Shown: positions 40,734-49,849 of the stretch, piece by piece
How positions within the stretch are numbered: position 1 is the first letter of the stretch
How the letters are laid out: the number at the start of each line of letters is the position of its first letter
Assembly: GCF_017876095.1 (NCBI RefSeq)
Contig: NZ_JAGINM010000006.1
Location: 186,001 to 250,000 of the forward strand
Reading direction: 5' to 3'
Length of the DNA stretch: 64,000 nucleotides
Source: Azospirillum agricola
GTDB taxonomy: Bacteria > Pseudomonadota > Alphaproteobacteria > Azospirillales > Azospirillaceae
Position numbers and translations under genes: made by a program
Notes under the pieces: generated by a model
What the model was told of the DNA's origin: nothing
The model's database searches: none
Seen by the model: the letters and a program-made list of their open reading frames with translations, nothing else

Positions 40734-40909
40734 GCCCTCTCCCCCTGGGGAGAGGGCTGGGTGAGGGGGATGCGTGGCGAGAAGTTTGCGAAAGAGGATG
40801 GGCGAAGGGGCAGGATGCCCCTTCACGGCGCGCGCTCCGCGCGCCGGCCCCCTCACCCTCCCCACCGCTTCGCGGCGGGTCCCCTCCCTCTCCCCGGGGG
40901 AAAGAGGGC
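40734..40909. repeat. Composite inverted-repeat element in operon
   Basis: The 239-bp gap between mmsB and the binding-protein gene holds GCCCTCTCCCCCTGGGGAGA at 40734 onward and an inverted relative CCCTCTCCCCGGGGGAAAGA near 40885. Inside are smaller hairpins (GAAGGGGC pairing at 40804-40824, and a GC-rich palindrome near 40830-40845). It looks like a mobile or dispersed intergenic repeat. I see no gene in this gap. Confidence 0.6.
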
Positions 40910-40931
40910 CGTTCAAGGTTGCTCGCGGCCC

Positions 40932-42140
40932 TCAGCTCTTCTTGACCAGATAGCACTTGCTCTCGCTGAGCGGCATCGTCGCCTGCTCCGCCGGAATGGT
41001 GCGGAGGATCTTGTAATAGTCCCACGGACCCTTGGATTCCGCCGGGCTCTTTACCTGGATCAGGTACATGTCACGGGCGACGCGGCCATCGGCGCGGACC
41101 TTGGCGCCCTTGGTGATCAGGTCGTCGACGGGAAGCTCGCGCATCTTCTCGGCCACCACCTTGCCGTCGTCGGTGCCGGCGGCCTGCATCGCCTTCAGGT
41201 AATGCAGCACGGCGGAATAGACGCCGGCCTGCACCATGTTCGGCTTGCGCTTCATGCGCGCCTCGAAGCGGCGGGCCAGTTCGCGGCTGCCCTCGTCGCG
41301 GTCCCAGTAATAACCGTCGGTGGCGATCAGCCCCTTGGCGCTGGCGAGGCCGAGCGCGTGCACGTCGCTGATCATGACGGCCAGCCCGATCAGCTTCTGG
41401 CCGCCGTCGGTGATGCCGAACTCCGCCGCCTGCTTGATCGCGTTGGAGGTGTCGGTGCCGCCGTTGGCCAGCCCGATGACCTGGGCCTTCGACGCCTGCG
41501 CCTGGAGCAGGAAGGAGGAGAAGTCGGCGCTGCCGATCGGGTGCTTGACCTGCCCGACCACCGTGCCGCCGCCCTCGAGCACGGTCTTCGACAGCTCCGC
41601 CGCCATCTGGTGGCCGAAGGCGTAGTCGGCCGACAGCATGAACCAGTTCTTATCGCCGCCCTGGAGCACGGCGCGCGCGGTGCCGGTCGCCTGCGAATAG
41701 GTGTCCCACATCCAGTGGAAGCTGGTCGGCGAGCAATCCTCGTTGGTCAGGCGGGTGGTGCCGGCGGCGGTGGCGAGCGTGATCCGGCCGCGCTCCTTCG
41801 CCAGATTCTGCACGCCGATGGCGATGGCCGAGTTGGTCATCTCGGCGATGGCGTCGACCTTCCGCACGTCGAACCATTCGCGGGCGATGGTCAGGCCGAT
41901 GTCCGGCTTGTTCTGGTGGTCGGCGGTGATGATCTCGATCTTCTTGCCGAGAACCGTGCCGCCGAATTCCTCCACCGCCAGCTTGGCGGCCTCGACCGAG
42001 CCGATGCCGCCGAAATCGGCGTAGAGCCCGGTCTGGTCGTTGAGCACGCCGATGCGGATGGCGTCCGGGCCGGCCTGCGCGGTTCCGGCGGCCGCCAGCG
42101 ACGCCGTCGCCAGGGCGGCGGCGAGAATGGGGGTCTTCAT
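40932..42140 (-). CDS. Branched-chain-amino-acid-type ABC substrate-binding protein (second copy)
   Basis: The 402-aa protein has a signal peptide (about 1-23, AAAGTAQA-GPDAIRIG) and the same fold as the protein at 20238: IRIGVLNDQTGLYADFGGIG, DFSSFLLQAQASKAQVIGLA and the near-identical C-terminal SPAESKGPWDYYKILRTIPA. No ABC permease or ATPase is adjacent. It sits between the aldehyde dehydrogenase and mmsB, so it probably delivers or senses the pathway substrate. Its ligand is unknown. Confidence 0.9.
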   Translation of the reverse strand: MKTPILAAALATASLAAAGTAQAGPDAIRIGVLNDQTGLYADFGGIGSVEAAKLAVEEFGGTVLGKKIEIITADHQNKPDIGLTIAREWFDVRKVDAIAEMTNSAIAIGVQNLAKERGRITLATAAGTTRLTNEDCSPTSFHWMWDTYSQATGTARAVLQGGDKNWFMLSADYAFGHQMAAELSKTVLEGGGTVVGQVKHPIGSADFSSFLLQAQASKAQVIGLANGGTDTSNAIKQAAEFGITDGGQKLIGLAVMISDVHALGLASAKGLIATDGYYWDRDEGSRELARRFEARMKRKPNMVQAGVYSAVLHYLKAMQAAGTDDGKVVAEKMRELPVDDLITKGAKVRADGRVARDMYLIQVKSPAESKGPWDYYKILRTIPAEQATMPLSESKCYLVKKS

Positions 42141-42196
42141 GGTGCTTTCCTCCCGTTTGGCCGGCTTGCCGCGCCGGCTCCTGGTTCAGGTCAGGG

Positions 42197-43696
42197 TCAT
42201 GTCATGTTGATGATGACCGTCTTCTTGTGGGTGAAGTGGTCGAGCATCGCCTCGAAGGACGCCTCCTTGCCCAGCCCCGACTGCTTGACGCCGCCGTAGG
42301 ACAGGCCCGGCTGCACGACCAGATTCTGGTTCACCTGCACGAAGCCGGCCTGGAGCCGCCGGGTCGCGTCCATCGCGGTGCGCAGGTCGCGCGTCCAGAT
42401 GGTGGCGGCGAGGCCGAAGTCGCTGTCGTTGGCCATCGCCAGCGCCTCCTCGTAGTCGCTGAACGCGATCACGCAGGTCACCGGCCCGAAGATCTCCTCG
42501 CGCGCCAGCGCGTGGTCGTTGGGGATGCCGGTGAAGATCACCGGCTGCACGAACAGGCCGCGCGTGAGCCGCTCGTCGGCCGGCAGGGCGGCGCAGCGGT
42601 GCGCGGTGGCGCCGGCCGTCGCCTCGCCGAGCGCGATGTAGCGCCGCACCCGCTCGAACTGCTGGGGCGAGATGATGGTGCCGATGTCGGTCGCCTCGTC
42701 CAGCGGGTCGCCCATGGTCATGGCGTCGACCTTGGCCTTCAGCTTGGTCACGAAGGCGTCGTGCAGGCTCTCATGGACGAGGATGCGCGAGGCGGCGGTG
42801 CAGCTCTGGCCCTGGCGGGTGAAGCGCATGCCGGCGACGGCGCCGTCGATGGCGCGGTCGAGGTCGGCGTCGCCCATCACGATCATCGGGCTCTTGCCGC
42901 CCAGTTCCAGCGTGACCGGGATCAGCTTGTCGGCGGCCAGATGCGAGATGATCTTGCCGGTCTCGACCGAGCCGGTGAACGTGACCTTGCCCACCCCCGG
43001 ATGCGCGACCAGCGGCGCGCCGCAGCCGGGGCCGTCGCCCGACAGGATGTTCAGCACGCCGGCCGGCAGCACCTGGTTCATCACCTGGATGACCCGCAGG
43101 GCGGCGAGCGGCGCCTCCTCGGCCGACTTGACGACGACCGCGTTGCCGGCGACCAGCGCCGGGGCGATCTTCAGCGCCATCAGGTAGAGCGGCACGTTCC
43201 ACGGGATGATGGCGCCGACGACGCCGATCGGCTCGCGCTGGGTGAAGGTCAGCATGGTGGGGCTGAAGGGCACCGTCTCGCCCTTCAGCTCCGAGGCGAG
43301 GCCGCCATAGAAGGCCAGCGTGTCGGAGACCAGCGTCGCCTCGACCCGGCTTTCGGTGCGGATCGCCTTGCCGGTCTCCAGGGCGAGCAGCCGGCCGATC
43401 TCCTCGGCGTGATCGGTGAGGCGGCGGCCGGCCTCGGCGACCAGCTTGCCACGCTCGCGGGCCGGCCGGCGCGCCCAGTCCCGCTGGGCCTTCGCGGCGG
43501 CCGTCACCGCCGCGTCGACGTCGCGCTCGCCGCCCTCGGCGGCGGTGGCGACGACGTCGCCGGTCGCCGGGTTGACGACGTCGAAGGTCGCACCCGACAG
43601 CGCCGGGCGCAGCGCGCCGTCGATCAGGAGAAGACCGGACAGATCCCGCGCGAGGGCGTGGGGATCCAGGGTGGGGACGAGGGTCTGGTCGGCCAT
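42197..43696 (-). CDS. Aldehyde dehydrogenase family protein (second operon)
   Basis: A 499-aa enzyme with IPWNVPLYLMALKIAPALVA, TLELGGKSPMIVMGDADLDR with the general-base glutamate, and FTRQGQSCTAASRILVHESL with the catalytic cysteine, then EEIFGPVTCVIAFSDYEEAL. Length and sequence differ from the 18.5 kb enzyme, so it likely has a different substrate. It lies 47 bp after the hydratase gene and 56 bp before the binding-protein gene. ATG 43696. Confidence 0.93.
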   Translation of the reverse strand: MADQTLVPTLDPHALARDLSGLLLIDGALRPALSGATFDVVNPATGDVVATAAEGGERDVDAAVTAAAKAQRDWARRPARERGKLVAEAGRRLTDHAEEIGRLLALETGKAIRTESRVEATLVSDTLAFYGGLASELKGETVPFSPTMLTFTQREPIGVVGAIIPWNVPLYLMALKIAPALVAGNAVVVKSAEEAPLAALRVIQVMNQVLPAGVLNILSGDGPGCGAPLVAHPGVGKVTFTGSVETGKIISHLAADKLIPVTLELGGKSPMIVMGDADLDRAIDGAVAGMRFTRQGQSCTAASRILVHESLHDAFVTKLKAKVDAMTMGDPLDEATDIGTIISPQQFERVRRYIALGEATAGATAHRCAALPADERLTRGLFVQPVIFTGIPNDHALAREEIFGPVTCVIAFSDYEEALAMANDSDFGLAATIWTRDLRTAMDATRRLQAGFVQVNQNLVVQPGLSYGGVKQSGLGKEASFEAMLDHFTHKKTVIINMT

Positions 43697-43743
43697 GGGT
43701 CGTCTCGGTTCTCTGTTGTCGGTTGCCTGCCTGGAGGAGCCGT

Positions 43744-44565
43744 TCAGGACGGTCGGCGCTGCGACCAGGCCTTCAGGGCGTCGGCGAACTCGTCGGAATG
43801 CAGGCTGGCGCGGAAGGCCGCCTCTCCGGCCCGGTCGTCCAGCGTGCCGCGCGCCAGCTCGTTGAGCGAGCGCTTGATGCCGGCGGTCGCCTGCGGCGCG
43901 CAGGCGGCGATGCGCCCGGCCAGTTCCGCCACCGCGGCGTCCAGCCCGTCGGGCTCGACCAGCCGGTCGAGGAAGCCGACGCGCAGCATCTCCTCCGCCC
44001 CGATCGTCTCGGCGGTGAGGAACAGCCGCTTGGTGGTGGCGAGGCCGAGCCGCGACACGTAGCGGCGCAGGCCGCTCGGGTAGAAATGGATGCCGAGCTG
44101 GGCGGCGGGCATGCGCATCCGCATGCCGGTCACGCCGACGCGGAAGTCGCAGGCGAGCGCCAGATCGGTGGAACCGCCATAGACGCCGCCGTTCAGGGCG
44201 CAGATCGTCGGCATGCGGATCGCCTCGACCCGGTCGCACAGGCGGGAGAAGGCGACCTCGCCGTCGTCGCAGGAGTCCGCGTCCGGAGCGGCGCGTTCCG
44301 AGTTCTGCGCGGCGCCCAGGTCATAGCCCGACGAGAAGCTCGGCCCGCTGCCGGTCAGCACGAGGACGCGCAGAGCGGGATCCGCCTCGGCCGACTCGAT
44401 CCGCTCGTGCAAGGCGGCGATGTCCGCCGAATCGAGCCGGTTGTGCTGCCGGGGGCGGTTGAAGCGGATCGTCGCGACCGCGCCGTCCGTCGTAAGCACG
44501 GGCGTCGTTCCCGCCGCGTCCGTTCCGGTTTCTGGAGAACCGCTCATCCTGTGTCCCGGTGTCAT
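43744..44565 (-). CDS. Enoyl-CoA hydratase/isomerase family protein
   Basis: The 273-aa crotonase-fold protein has RFNRPRQHNRLDSADIAALH, the oxyanion-hole segment SGPSFSSGYDLG, and ICALNGGVYGGSTDLALACD. The usual catalytic glutamate position near the second oxyanion segment is not obvious, so it may act as an isomerase or hydrolase. It is the first gene of the operon ending in matB and has the GntR-type operator just upstream. Start is ATG 44565 or 44547. Confidence 0.87.
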   Translation of the reverse strand: MTPGHRMSGSPETGTDAAGTTPVLTTDGAVATIRFNRPRQHNRLDSADIAALHERIESAEADPALRVLVLTGSGPSFSSGYDLGAAQNSERAAPDADSCDDGEVAFSRLCDRVEAIRMPTICALNGGVYGGSTDLALACDFRVGVTGMRMRMPAAQLGIHFYPSGLRRYVSRLGLATTKRLFLTAETIGAEEMLRVGFLDRLVEPDGLDAAVAELAGRIAACAPQATAGIKRSLNELARGTLDDRAGEAAFRASLHSDEFADALKAWSQRRPS

Positions 44566-44626
44566 GTTTTTCCGTTCGTGGTGAAGGGATACCAACTTCG
44601 GCCTGGATCGCTCCGTTCACGCTGAA

Positions 44627-44636
44627 TGGTATACCA
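44627..44636. promoter_or_regulatory. GntR-type operator upstream of hydratase operon
   Basis: TGGTATACCA is a perfect 10-bp palindrome, followed by AAAC. A half-site ATACCAA is at 44589-44595, just before the hydratase start. The same motif recurs in the GntR gene's own promoter at 45526-45558. This is typical of GntR/FadR-like operators. Confidence 0.6.
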
Positions 44637-44726
44637 AACGTGATTTATGGAATGCAATCCGAAAAAGATGGGAATGCGAACAATCCGTGGCCGCCCTATG
44701 GTGGACCGGGATGCCCGCAAATGCAA

Positions 44727-44757
44727 AGCGGCCCGCCGAGGGAGCCGGCGGGCCGCT
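44727..44757 (-). terminator. Terminator of the GntR gene
   Basis: A 12-bp stem (44727-44738 with 44746-44757) encloses AGGGAGC-type loop bases; on the minus strand it is followed by TTGCATTTGC. It lies 26 bp beyond the GntR stop codon. Confidence 0.7.
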
Positions 44758-44782
44758 GCGATCGGAACGAAAACGCCGGGTG

Positions 44783-45457
44783 CTATTCAGTGTCGCCGAT
44801 TGCCGGCATGCCGACGACCATGTCGACGAAGATGCTGCCGCCGACGGTCATGTGGCCGTGCATGTGCATCCGGGCGGCGTCGCTGTCGCCTTCGAGGATC
44901 GCCTTCACCACGAGGTCATGCTCGTTGTAGGACTTCAGCGGGCGGGCGGTGTGCTGGAACGGGTACTGGCGGTAGATGCGCATCCGGCCGCGGATGAACT
45001 TCGCCTGCTGCTCCAGATGCTCGTTGCGGCTGCCGGCGTAGATCAGCTCGTGAAGCTCGCGATTCAGCCGGTCGTAATCCTGGATGTCGCCGGCCTGCGC
45101 GGCGGCGCGGCTTTCCTCGTGCACGGCGGCGAGCCGGCCGCGCTCCGCCATTCCCATGCGCCGCGCCGCGAGACCGGCGGCCAGCGCCTCCAGCTCGATC
45201 AGCACCTCCATCATGTTGACGAGCTGCTTGGCCGACATGCGGACCACCGACGCCCCGGCTCCCGGCCGGATGGCCACCAGTCCGGTCGAGCCGAGCTGCG
45301 ACAGAACCTCGCGCACGGGCGTGCGCGACACGCCGAAGCGGTCGGCCAGCGCCCGCTCGTCGAGGCGCTCTCCGGGCCTGATCGCCCCGTCCAGGATTTC
45401 CTGTTCGAGGATCTGGCGCATTTCCGAGACCCGGCTTGGTTTCTCAGGCTGCATCAC
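44783..45457 (-). CDS. GntR-family regulator (FCD/FadR-like)
   Basis: The 224-aa regulator has an N-terminal winged helix (LDERALADRFGVSRTPVREV) and a helical FCD ligand domain with conserved metal-type histidines/aspartates (NRELHELIYAGSRNEHLEQQ, HGHMTVGG). It is upstream of the hydratase-matB operon on the same strand. It most likely represses that operon and itself through TGGTATACCA-type sites at both promoters. Start ATG 45457; a second methionine follows directly. Confidence 0.9.
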   Translation of the reverse strand: MMQPEKPSRVSEMRQILEQEILDGAIRPGERLDERALADRFGVSRTPVREVLSQLGSTGLVAIRPGAGASVVRMSAKQLVNMMEVLIELEALAAGLAARRMGMAERGRLAAVHEESRAAAQAGDIQDYDRLNRELHELIYAGSRNEHLEQQAKFIRGRMRIYRQYPFQHTARPLKSYNEHDLVVKAILEGDSDAARMHMHGHMTVGGSIFVDMVVGMPAIGDTE

Positions 45458-45818
45458 CGATTCCGAGCAAAAGTGGGGCCGCGCACAGGCGCAATGTGGC
45501 GGTCGCCGATACGGCGGTCAAGCGGTTTGGGATACCAAAAATATGATTTGGTGCACCATCCAGAATGCCTTCCCTCCAGACCGGAGGGCGCCGCGTGACG
45601 CATCGCCGAAGGTCGCCCCCGGTGCCCACGTCGGTTTTATCATCCGTACTCAAATCAACGAGACCGCGAGATTAACGAGTCATAAACAGTTTTGCACTGA
45701 AATCCTCAACAGTGGGAATCAGGATGGTTGGACTCGAAATAGTTTCCGGAGCGATTCGGAAGCGCGACTTTCTGCGTCCCGCTGAAGAACAACGTGCCGG
45801 CATTTTCAAGGGACCCCC
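45458..45818. promoter_or_regulatory. 361-bp region: GntR operators and pilin promoter
   Basis: TTTGGGATACCAAA (45526-45539) and TTTGGTGCACCA (45547-45558) are two palindromic sites upstream of the divergent GntR gene, matching the operator at 44627. Beyond them, 45650-45800 is markedly AT-richer than the region (TTAACGAGTCATAAACAGTT) and should contain the promoter of the pilin-like gene that begins at 45819. No gene is evident here. Confidence 0.55.
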
Positions 45819-46481
45819 ATGTTCAATATTTTGACGGTCATCATTTCCGTCGCCCTCACCGCCGTGATGGGCGCCGCGGGCGTGTTCTATGTCGGCACCG
45901 CCTTCACGAGCGCGGGCCCGAAGGCCGCCGCCGTCGGCATCATCCAGTCGCTGTCGCAGGTCGACGCCGCCTGGGTGCTCTACGCCTCCAACGGCAACAC
46001 CACCACCCTGGCCGCGGCCGGCGCGACCTTCCCCAGCATGACCGGAGCGGCGACGCAGACCGACCTGATCGGCACCGGCTATCTCGCCGCCGTGCCGACG
46101 GCGCCCACCATCGCCGCCAGTTGGGGCGGCGGCGCATCCCGCATCGCGCTCGACCTGACGAACCCCGCAACGGCGTCCGGCCTGACCATCAACTCCAATT
46201 TCGCCAACGGCGGCGTCTTCCTGGTGCTGACCAGCACCGCCCTGTCGCAATGCACGGAAATCGCCCGCGCCGGTGGCCAGATCAGCGCCACCGGCACGCT
46301 GGCGGCGCCCGGCACCGGTCTGGTGCTCTCGGTGGGAACCCAGGCCGCCTTCGTTGCCGCCTTCACCGGCTACAAGTTCGGTTGCGTCCAGGTCACCACC
46401 GCCTCCGCCCTGACGCTGAACAACGTCGCCGGCGCGTCCCCGGCCGACGACAACAAGTTCGTGGCCTACTACAAGTTCTAA
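45819..46481 (+). CDS. Type IV pilin-like major subunit
   Basis: The 220-aa protein starts almost at once with a hydrophobic helix (about 3-28, NILTVIISVALTAVMGAAGV) and continues with an amphipathic helix (AKAAAVGIIQSLSQVDAAWV), as in type IVb pilins and PilS. LIGTGYLAAVPTAP and SWGGGASRIALDL resemble the PilS head, and paired cysteines near the end (about 142 and 187) could form the pilin disulfide. No Gly-cleavage prepilin leader is visible. It is first in a locus with a GspE/PilB ATPase and a minor pilin, and a strong terminator follows. Role is inferred. Confidence 0.75.
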   Translation: MFNILTVIISVALTAVMGAAGVFYVGTAFTSAGPKAAAVGIIQSLSQVDAAWVLYASNGNTTTLAAAGATFPSMTGAATQTDLIGTGYLAAVPTAPTIAASWGGGASRIALDLTNPATASGLTINSNFANGGVFLVLTSTALSQCTEIARAGGQISATGTLAAPGTGLVLSVGTQAAFVAAFTGYKFGCVQVTTASALTLNNVAGASPADDNKFVAYYKF

Positions 46482-46506
46482 GCGACACCGCCGTCGCCCG
46501 ACACCG

Positions 46507-46544
46507 TCGCCCCGGTCCCTTTCGGCCGGGGCGATCGCTTTTTT
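46507..46544 (+). terminator. Intrinsic terminator after pilin-like gene
   Basis: TCGCCCCGG (46507-46515) pairs with 46526-46534 around a ten-base loop, followed by TCGCTTTTTT. Partial read-through here would make the pilin the most abundant product of the locus. Confidence 0.85.
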
Positions 46545-46637
46545 GATGCGGGCGTCCCGCCGCCGCCGGGATTGGTTCCGCACGGCGCGGCGGGGTAGAG
46601 TGCGCGCCGACGGGCCGCTGCCTCGGGGATTTCCGCC

Positions 46638-48302
46638 GTGACCTCGCTGATCCTGATGACGATCATGGCCATCTCGCTGGTGGCGACGACCGGCTACACC
46701 GCCTACACCATGGTGGACGCCTCCAACCGCATCAGCCAGGCCCAGCGCAGCGCCGCCGAGATGCACCGCCTCGCCGCCCTGGTGGAGGCCAACCTGCGCA
46801 CGCTCGACAACGACGGCGTCGCCAGCCCGCCGGCCCCCGAGGATCCGCCGCCGCGACCGGCCGGAACCCAGGCCGCGAAGGCGCAGGCCAGCAACGGCAA
46901 GACCACCGCCAAGGTCGCCGCCGTCCAGCCGGCGGGCACCCTGCCGCGCTGGCTGCTGCCCGGCACGCGGACGCCCTGGGGCGCCGTCTACGGCTATTGC
47001 GTCTTCGCCCCCGCCGCCGACCGCGCGGCGTCGCAGGTGCAGACCGCCGCCTGGCCGCCGGGAACGGCGGCGGGCGGCCGGAGCTACGTCGCCGCCGCCC
47101 CCGCCGCCCCGGCGGAACTGGCGCGCGCCGGGGTCGTCGCCGCCATCGTGGCGCCGCCGATCGGCTCCACCGCCCTGCCCGACTGCGCCGCCCTGACCTT
47201 CAAGGACGGCCAGATCGCCGCCGCCGAGGGCAGCGCCGTCGCCGTCACCCGCGGCGCGTCGGCCGATCTGGCGGCGCTGGCGGCCTCGGCGACGGTCACC
47301 CGCTACGTCGCCCCGGCGGCGCTCGGCGACGCCAGCGGCACCACGCCGGCCGACGCGATGGCGCTGCCGGCGGCGCTCGGCCACTGGCAGGCGACCCGGC
47401 CGGCGACCATGGTGCTGCGGCTGGCCCCCGGCCGCCACGAAATCCCGGCGGCGCTCGTCCAGGCGCTGGCCGCCGATCCGCCGGGCGGCGGCGGCCGCGC
47501 GCTGCGGCTGGTGCTGAAGGGGGACGGCGCCGGCGTGGTGCTGGCGACCAGCCCGCCCGACCAGGCCCTGCGCCTGCCGACCGACGCGCGGGTCGAGAAC
47601 ATCGCCTTCGAGATGCCGGTCGAGGCGCTGCCCGGCACCCAGCTCACCTTCGCCGGCAGCAACGCCATCGTCACCGGCCGGGTCGCCGCCCTGCGGGTGG
47701 CGCATGCCCGGCTCGACGTCGCCGGCGGGCGGCTGGCGCTGTCGGCGCCCGGCGGCGACGGGGTGCTGGTCGACGGCGGCAGCGCGCTGTTTCGCGACGC
47801 GGTGGTCGATGCCACGGTCGGCGCCGGGCGCAGCGCGCTGGTCTCCACGCTGGGCGCCGCCATCACCTTCACGGCGGAGAACCGCCGCCCGCTTCTCCAG
47901 GTGCGCGGGCGCGGGCTGCCGATGGCGGCCTTGCGCAGCGGCGGCGGGCGGGCGATCCTCGACCGCACCGACGTGGCCATGGACAACGGAATGCCCTTCG
48001 GCGTGGTGGTGGAGAACGGCCAGCTTGAGATGAAGGCCTCGGTCGTCGGCGGCCCGTCGGCGCGGCCGGGCAGCGCCGCCGTGCTCGATCTCGGCGGCTC
48101 GCACGTCATCGCCGACCCCAACACCCAGATCTGGTCGGCGCCGGGCGGGCGCTGCGCCCAGGGCGCCCTGTTCGCCCAGCCGGCGGTGGCCGCAGGCGAC
48201 GTCGGGCGACTCGCCGCCGGGGGGGCCGCCGCCGCGCTGGCACAGCCGAACGTGGCCGCCGCCGCCGTCGCCAACCGCGCGAGCTGGACATGCCGGTCCT
48301 GA
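46638..48302 (+). CDS. Membrane-anchored beta-rich protein of pilus-like locus
   Basis: The 554-aa protein is not assigned to a known family. It opens with a pilin-like hydrophobic segment (about 3-24, SLILMTIMAISLVATTGYTA), then a Pro/Ala-rich linker (about 60-100), then a domain from about residue 240 with regular 20-23-residue rises rich in Gly, Val, Ala and Asp (for example RVAALRVAHARLDVAGGRLA), suggesting a right-handed beta-helix. Four cysteines occur in pairs. It starts with GTG 46638 and overlaps the ATPase start. It may be an adhesin or tip subunit; this is inference. Confidence 0.65.
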   Translation: MTSLILMTIMAISLVATTGYTAYTMVDASNRISQAQRSAAEMHRLAALVEANLRTLDNDGVASPPAPEDPPPRPAGTQAAKAQASNGKTTAKVAAVQPAGTLPRWLLPGTRTPWGAVYGYCVFAPAADRAASQVQTAAWPPGTAAGGRSYVAAAPAAPAELARAGVVAAIVAPPIGSTALPDCAALTFKDGQIAAAEGSAVAVTRGASADLAALAASATVTRYVAPAALGDASGTTPADAMALPAALGHWQATRPATMVLRLAPGRHEIPAALVQALAADPPGGGGRALRLVLKGDGAGVVLATSPPDQALRLPTDARVENIAFEMPVEALPGTQLTFAGSNAIVTGRVAALRVAHARLDVAGGRLALSAPGGDGVLVDGGSALFRDAVVDATVGAGRSALVSTLGAAITFTAENRRPLLQVRGRGLPMAALRSGGGRAILDRTDVAMDNGMPFGVVVENGQLEMKASVVGGPSARPGSAAVLDLGGSHVIADPNTQIWSAPGGRCAQGALFAQPAVAAGDVGRLAAGGAAAALAQPNVAAAAVANRASWTCRS

Positions 48303-49849
48303 AGCCATCCGCCGCCTTCCGCGAGGAACTGGCCGGCTATCTGCTGCGCAAGGGGCTGGTGACGCGCGGCATCCTCGACGCCGCGCTCGCCGAGCAGCGG
48401 GTGACCGGCGAGCCGCTGGGCGCCATCCTGGTGCGCAACGGCTTCCTCGCCCGCGCCGACCTGAACGAGGCCCAGGTCAGCCACGAGACGGCGTTGGAGA
48501 CGCCGACCGCGCTCGGCGGCACGCCGATCCCGCTGCCGCTGCTGGAGCGCCACGCGATCATCGTCACCGGCCTCAACGCCGAGACGGTCCAGGTCGCCAC
48601 CCTGCACGAGGAATCCGTGGCCGAGCGGGTGGTCGCCGCCTATTACCCCGGCAAGACGATCCGCTTCAGCGCCTTCGTCCCCGACCAGTACGACGAGTTC
48701 CTCGACCGAGTCCGCCGCAGCCAGGACGGCGGAGAGGACGGCGACCCGGTCGGCCAGCTCGTCGCCCGCGCGGTGGAGGCCGGGGCGTCCGACATCCACA
48801 TCGTGCCGCGCCGCAAGACATGCAGCGTCTTCCTGCGCGTCGACGGCATCCGCCGGCTGATGGACGAGACGGCCGCCGCCCCCGCCGCGACCCTCGCCGC
48901 CCGCATCAAGGACCGCTCCGGCATGGATCTGGCCGAACGGCGGCTGCCGCAGGAGGGCCGCTTCGAGGTCGAGCACCAGGGGCGGCCGGTCGATCTGCGC
49001 GTCACCACCGTGCCCTCGGTGGACGGCGAGATCATCGTGATGCGCATTCTCGACGCCGAGCGGGTGCAGCCCAATCTCGACACGCTGGGTCTCAGCCGGG
49101 TCGCCGACTGGCGGCGCGCGGTGGACCGCCGCCATGGGCTGTGCCTGGTCTGCGGCCCGACCGGCTCGGGCAAATCCACCACCCTGACCGCCACGGTGCG
49201 CGAGATGGACCGGCTGGGCCGGGCGATCTACAGCATCGAGGATCCGGTGGAGTACCGCATGGCCTACACCGGGCAGGTCAACGTCAACCCGGCGGTGAAG
49301 CTCGATTTCGCCCGCGTCGTCCGCACCTTCATGCGCGCCGATCCCGACGTCATCGTGCTGGGCGAGGTGCGCGACGAGGAGACGGCGCAGATGGCCGTGC
49401 GCGCCGCCGACACCGGCCACATGGTGCTGACCACGCTGCACACCGGCTCGGTCAACGGCGCCATCGACCGGCTGCGCCACCTCGGCGTCCCGGCCCACGA
49501 CATCAAGGGCTTGCTGCGCGGCGTCATGGTGCAGTCGCTGATCCGCGCCACCTGCCAGGACTGCAACGGCGCCGGCTGCGCCGCCTGCGGCGAGAGCGGC
49601 TACAATGGCCGCACGGCGATCAGCGAATGCGCGGTCTTCGAGGATCCCGCCGCCGTGGTCGCCGCCGCCAAGGGCGGGCGGAACTGGCCGACCCTGTTCG
49701 ACGACGCCGTCGCCAAGTTCCACGCCGGCCTGACCACGGCCGCCGAGCTGCGCCGGGTCTTCGGCAGCGAGGCGGCGGGGATGGAGCCGCGCGCGCCGGT
49801 CCCATCCCCGCCGGCCAGGCCGCGGCCCCGGCCACGGACGCCCCGCTGA
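48290..49849 (+). CDS. GspE/PilB-type secretion/assembly ATPase
   Basis: A 519-aa hexameric traffic ATPase. The N-terminus has a T2SSE_N/MshEN-like region (EELAGYLLRKGLVTRGILDA). It is followed by AVEAGASDIHIVP, Walker A VCGPTGSGKSTTLTATVREM, Asp box IYSIEDPVEYRM, Walker B ADPDVIVLGEVRDEETAQMA and the His box LTTLHTGSVNGAIDRLRHLG. CQDCNGAGCAACGESGY is a tetracysteine zinc motif of extension-type ATPases rather than PilT. It overlaps the genes on both sides by 13 and 1 bases. The locus lacks a GspF/PilC platform gene. Confidence 0.92.
   Translation: MPVLKPSAAFREELAGYLLRKGLVTRGILDAALAEQRVTGEPLGAILVRNGFLARADLNEAQVSHETALETPTALGGTPIPLPLLERHAIIVTGLNAETVQVATLHEESVAERVVAAYYPGKTIRFSAFVPDQYDEFLDRVRRSQDGGEDGDPVGQLVARAVEAGASDIHIVPRRKTCSVFLRVDGIRRLMDETAAAPAATLAARIKDRSGMDLAERRLPQEGRFEVEHQGRPVDLRVTTVPSVDGEIIVMRILDAERVQPNLDTLGLSRVADWRRAVDRRHGLCLVCGPTGSGKSTTLTATVREMDRLGRAIYSIEDPVEYRMAYTGQVNVNPAVKLDFARVVRTFMRADPDVIVLGEVRDEETAQMAVRAADTGHMVLTTLHTGSVNGAIDRLRHLGVPAHDIKGLLRGVMVQSLIRATCQDCNGAGCAACGESGYNGRTAISECAVFEDPAAVVAAAKGGRNWPTLFDDAVAKFHAGLTTAAELRRVFGSEAAGMEPRAPVPSPPARPRPRPRTPR

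Noticed and set aside
45672..48308. Minus-strand open frame (878 codons) over the pilus-like locus
   Set aside because: Low-complexity Gly/Arg/Ala sequence, opposite to frames with hydrophobic helices and an ATPase downstream in the same transcript direction.
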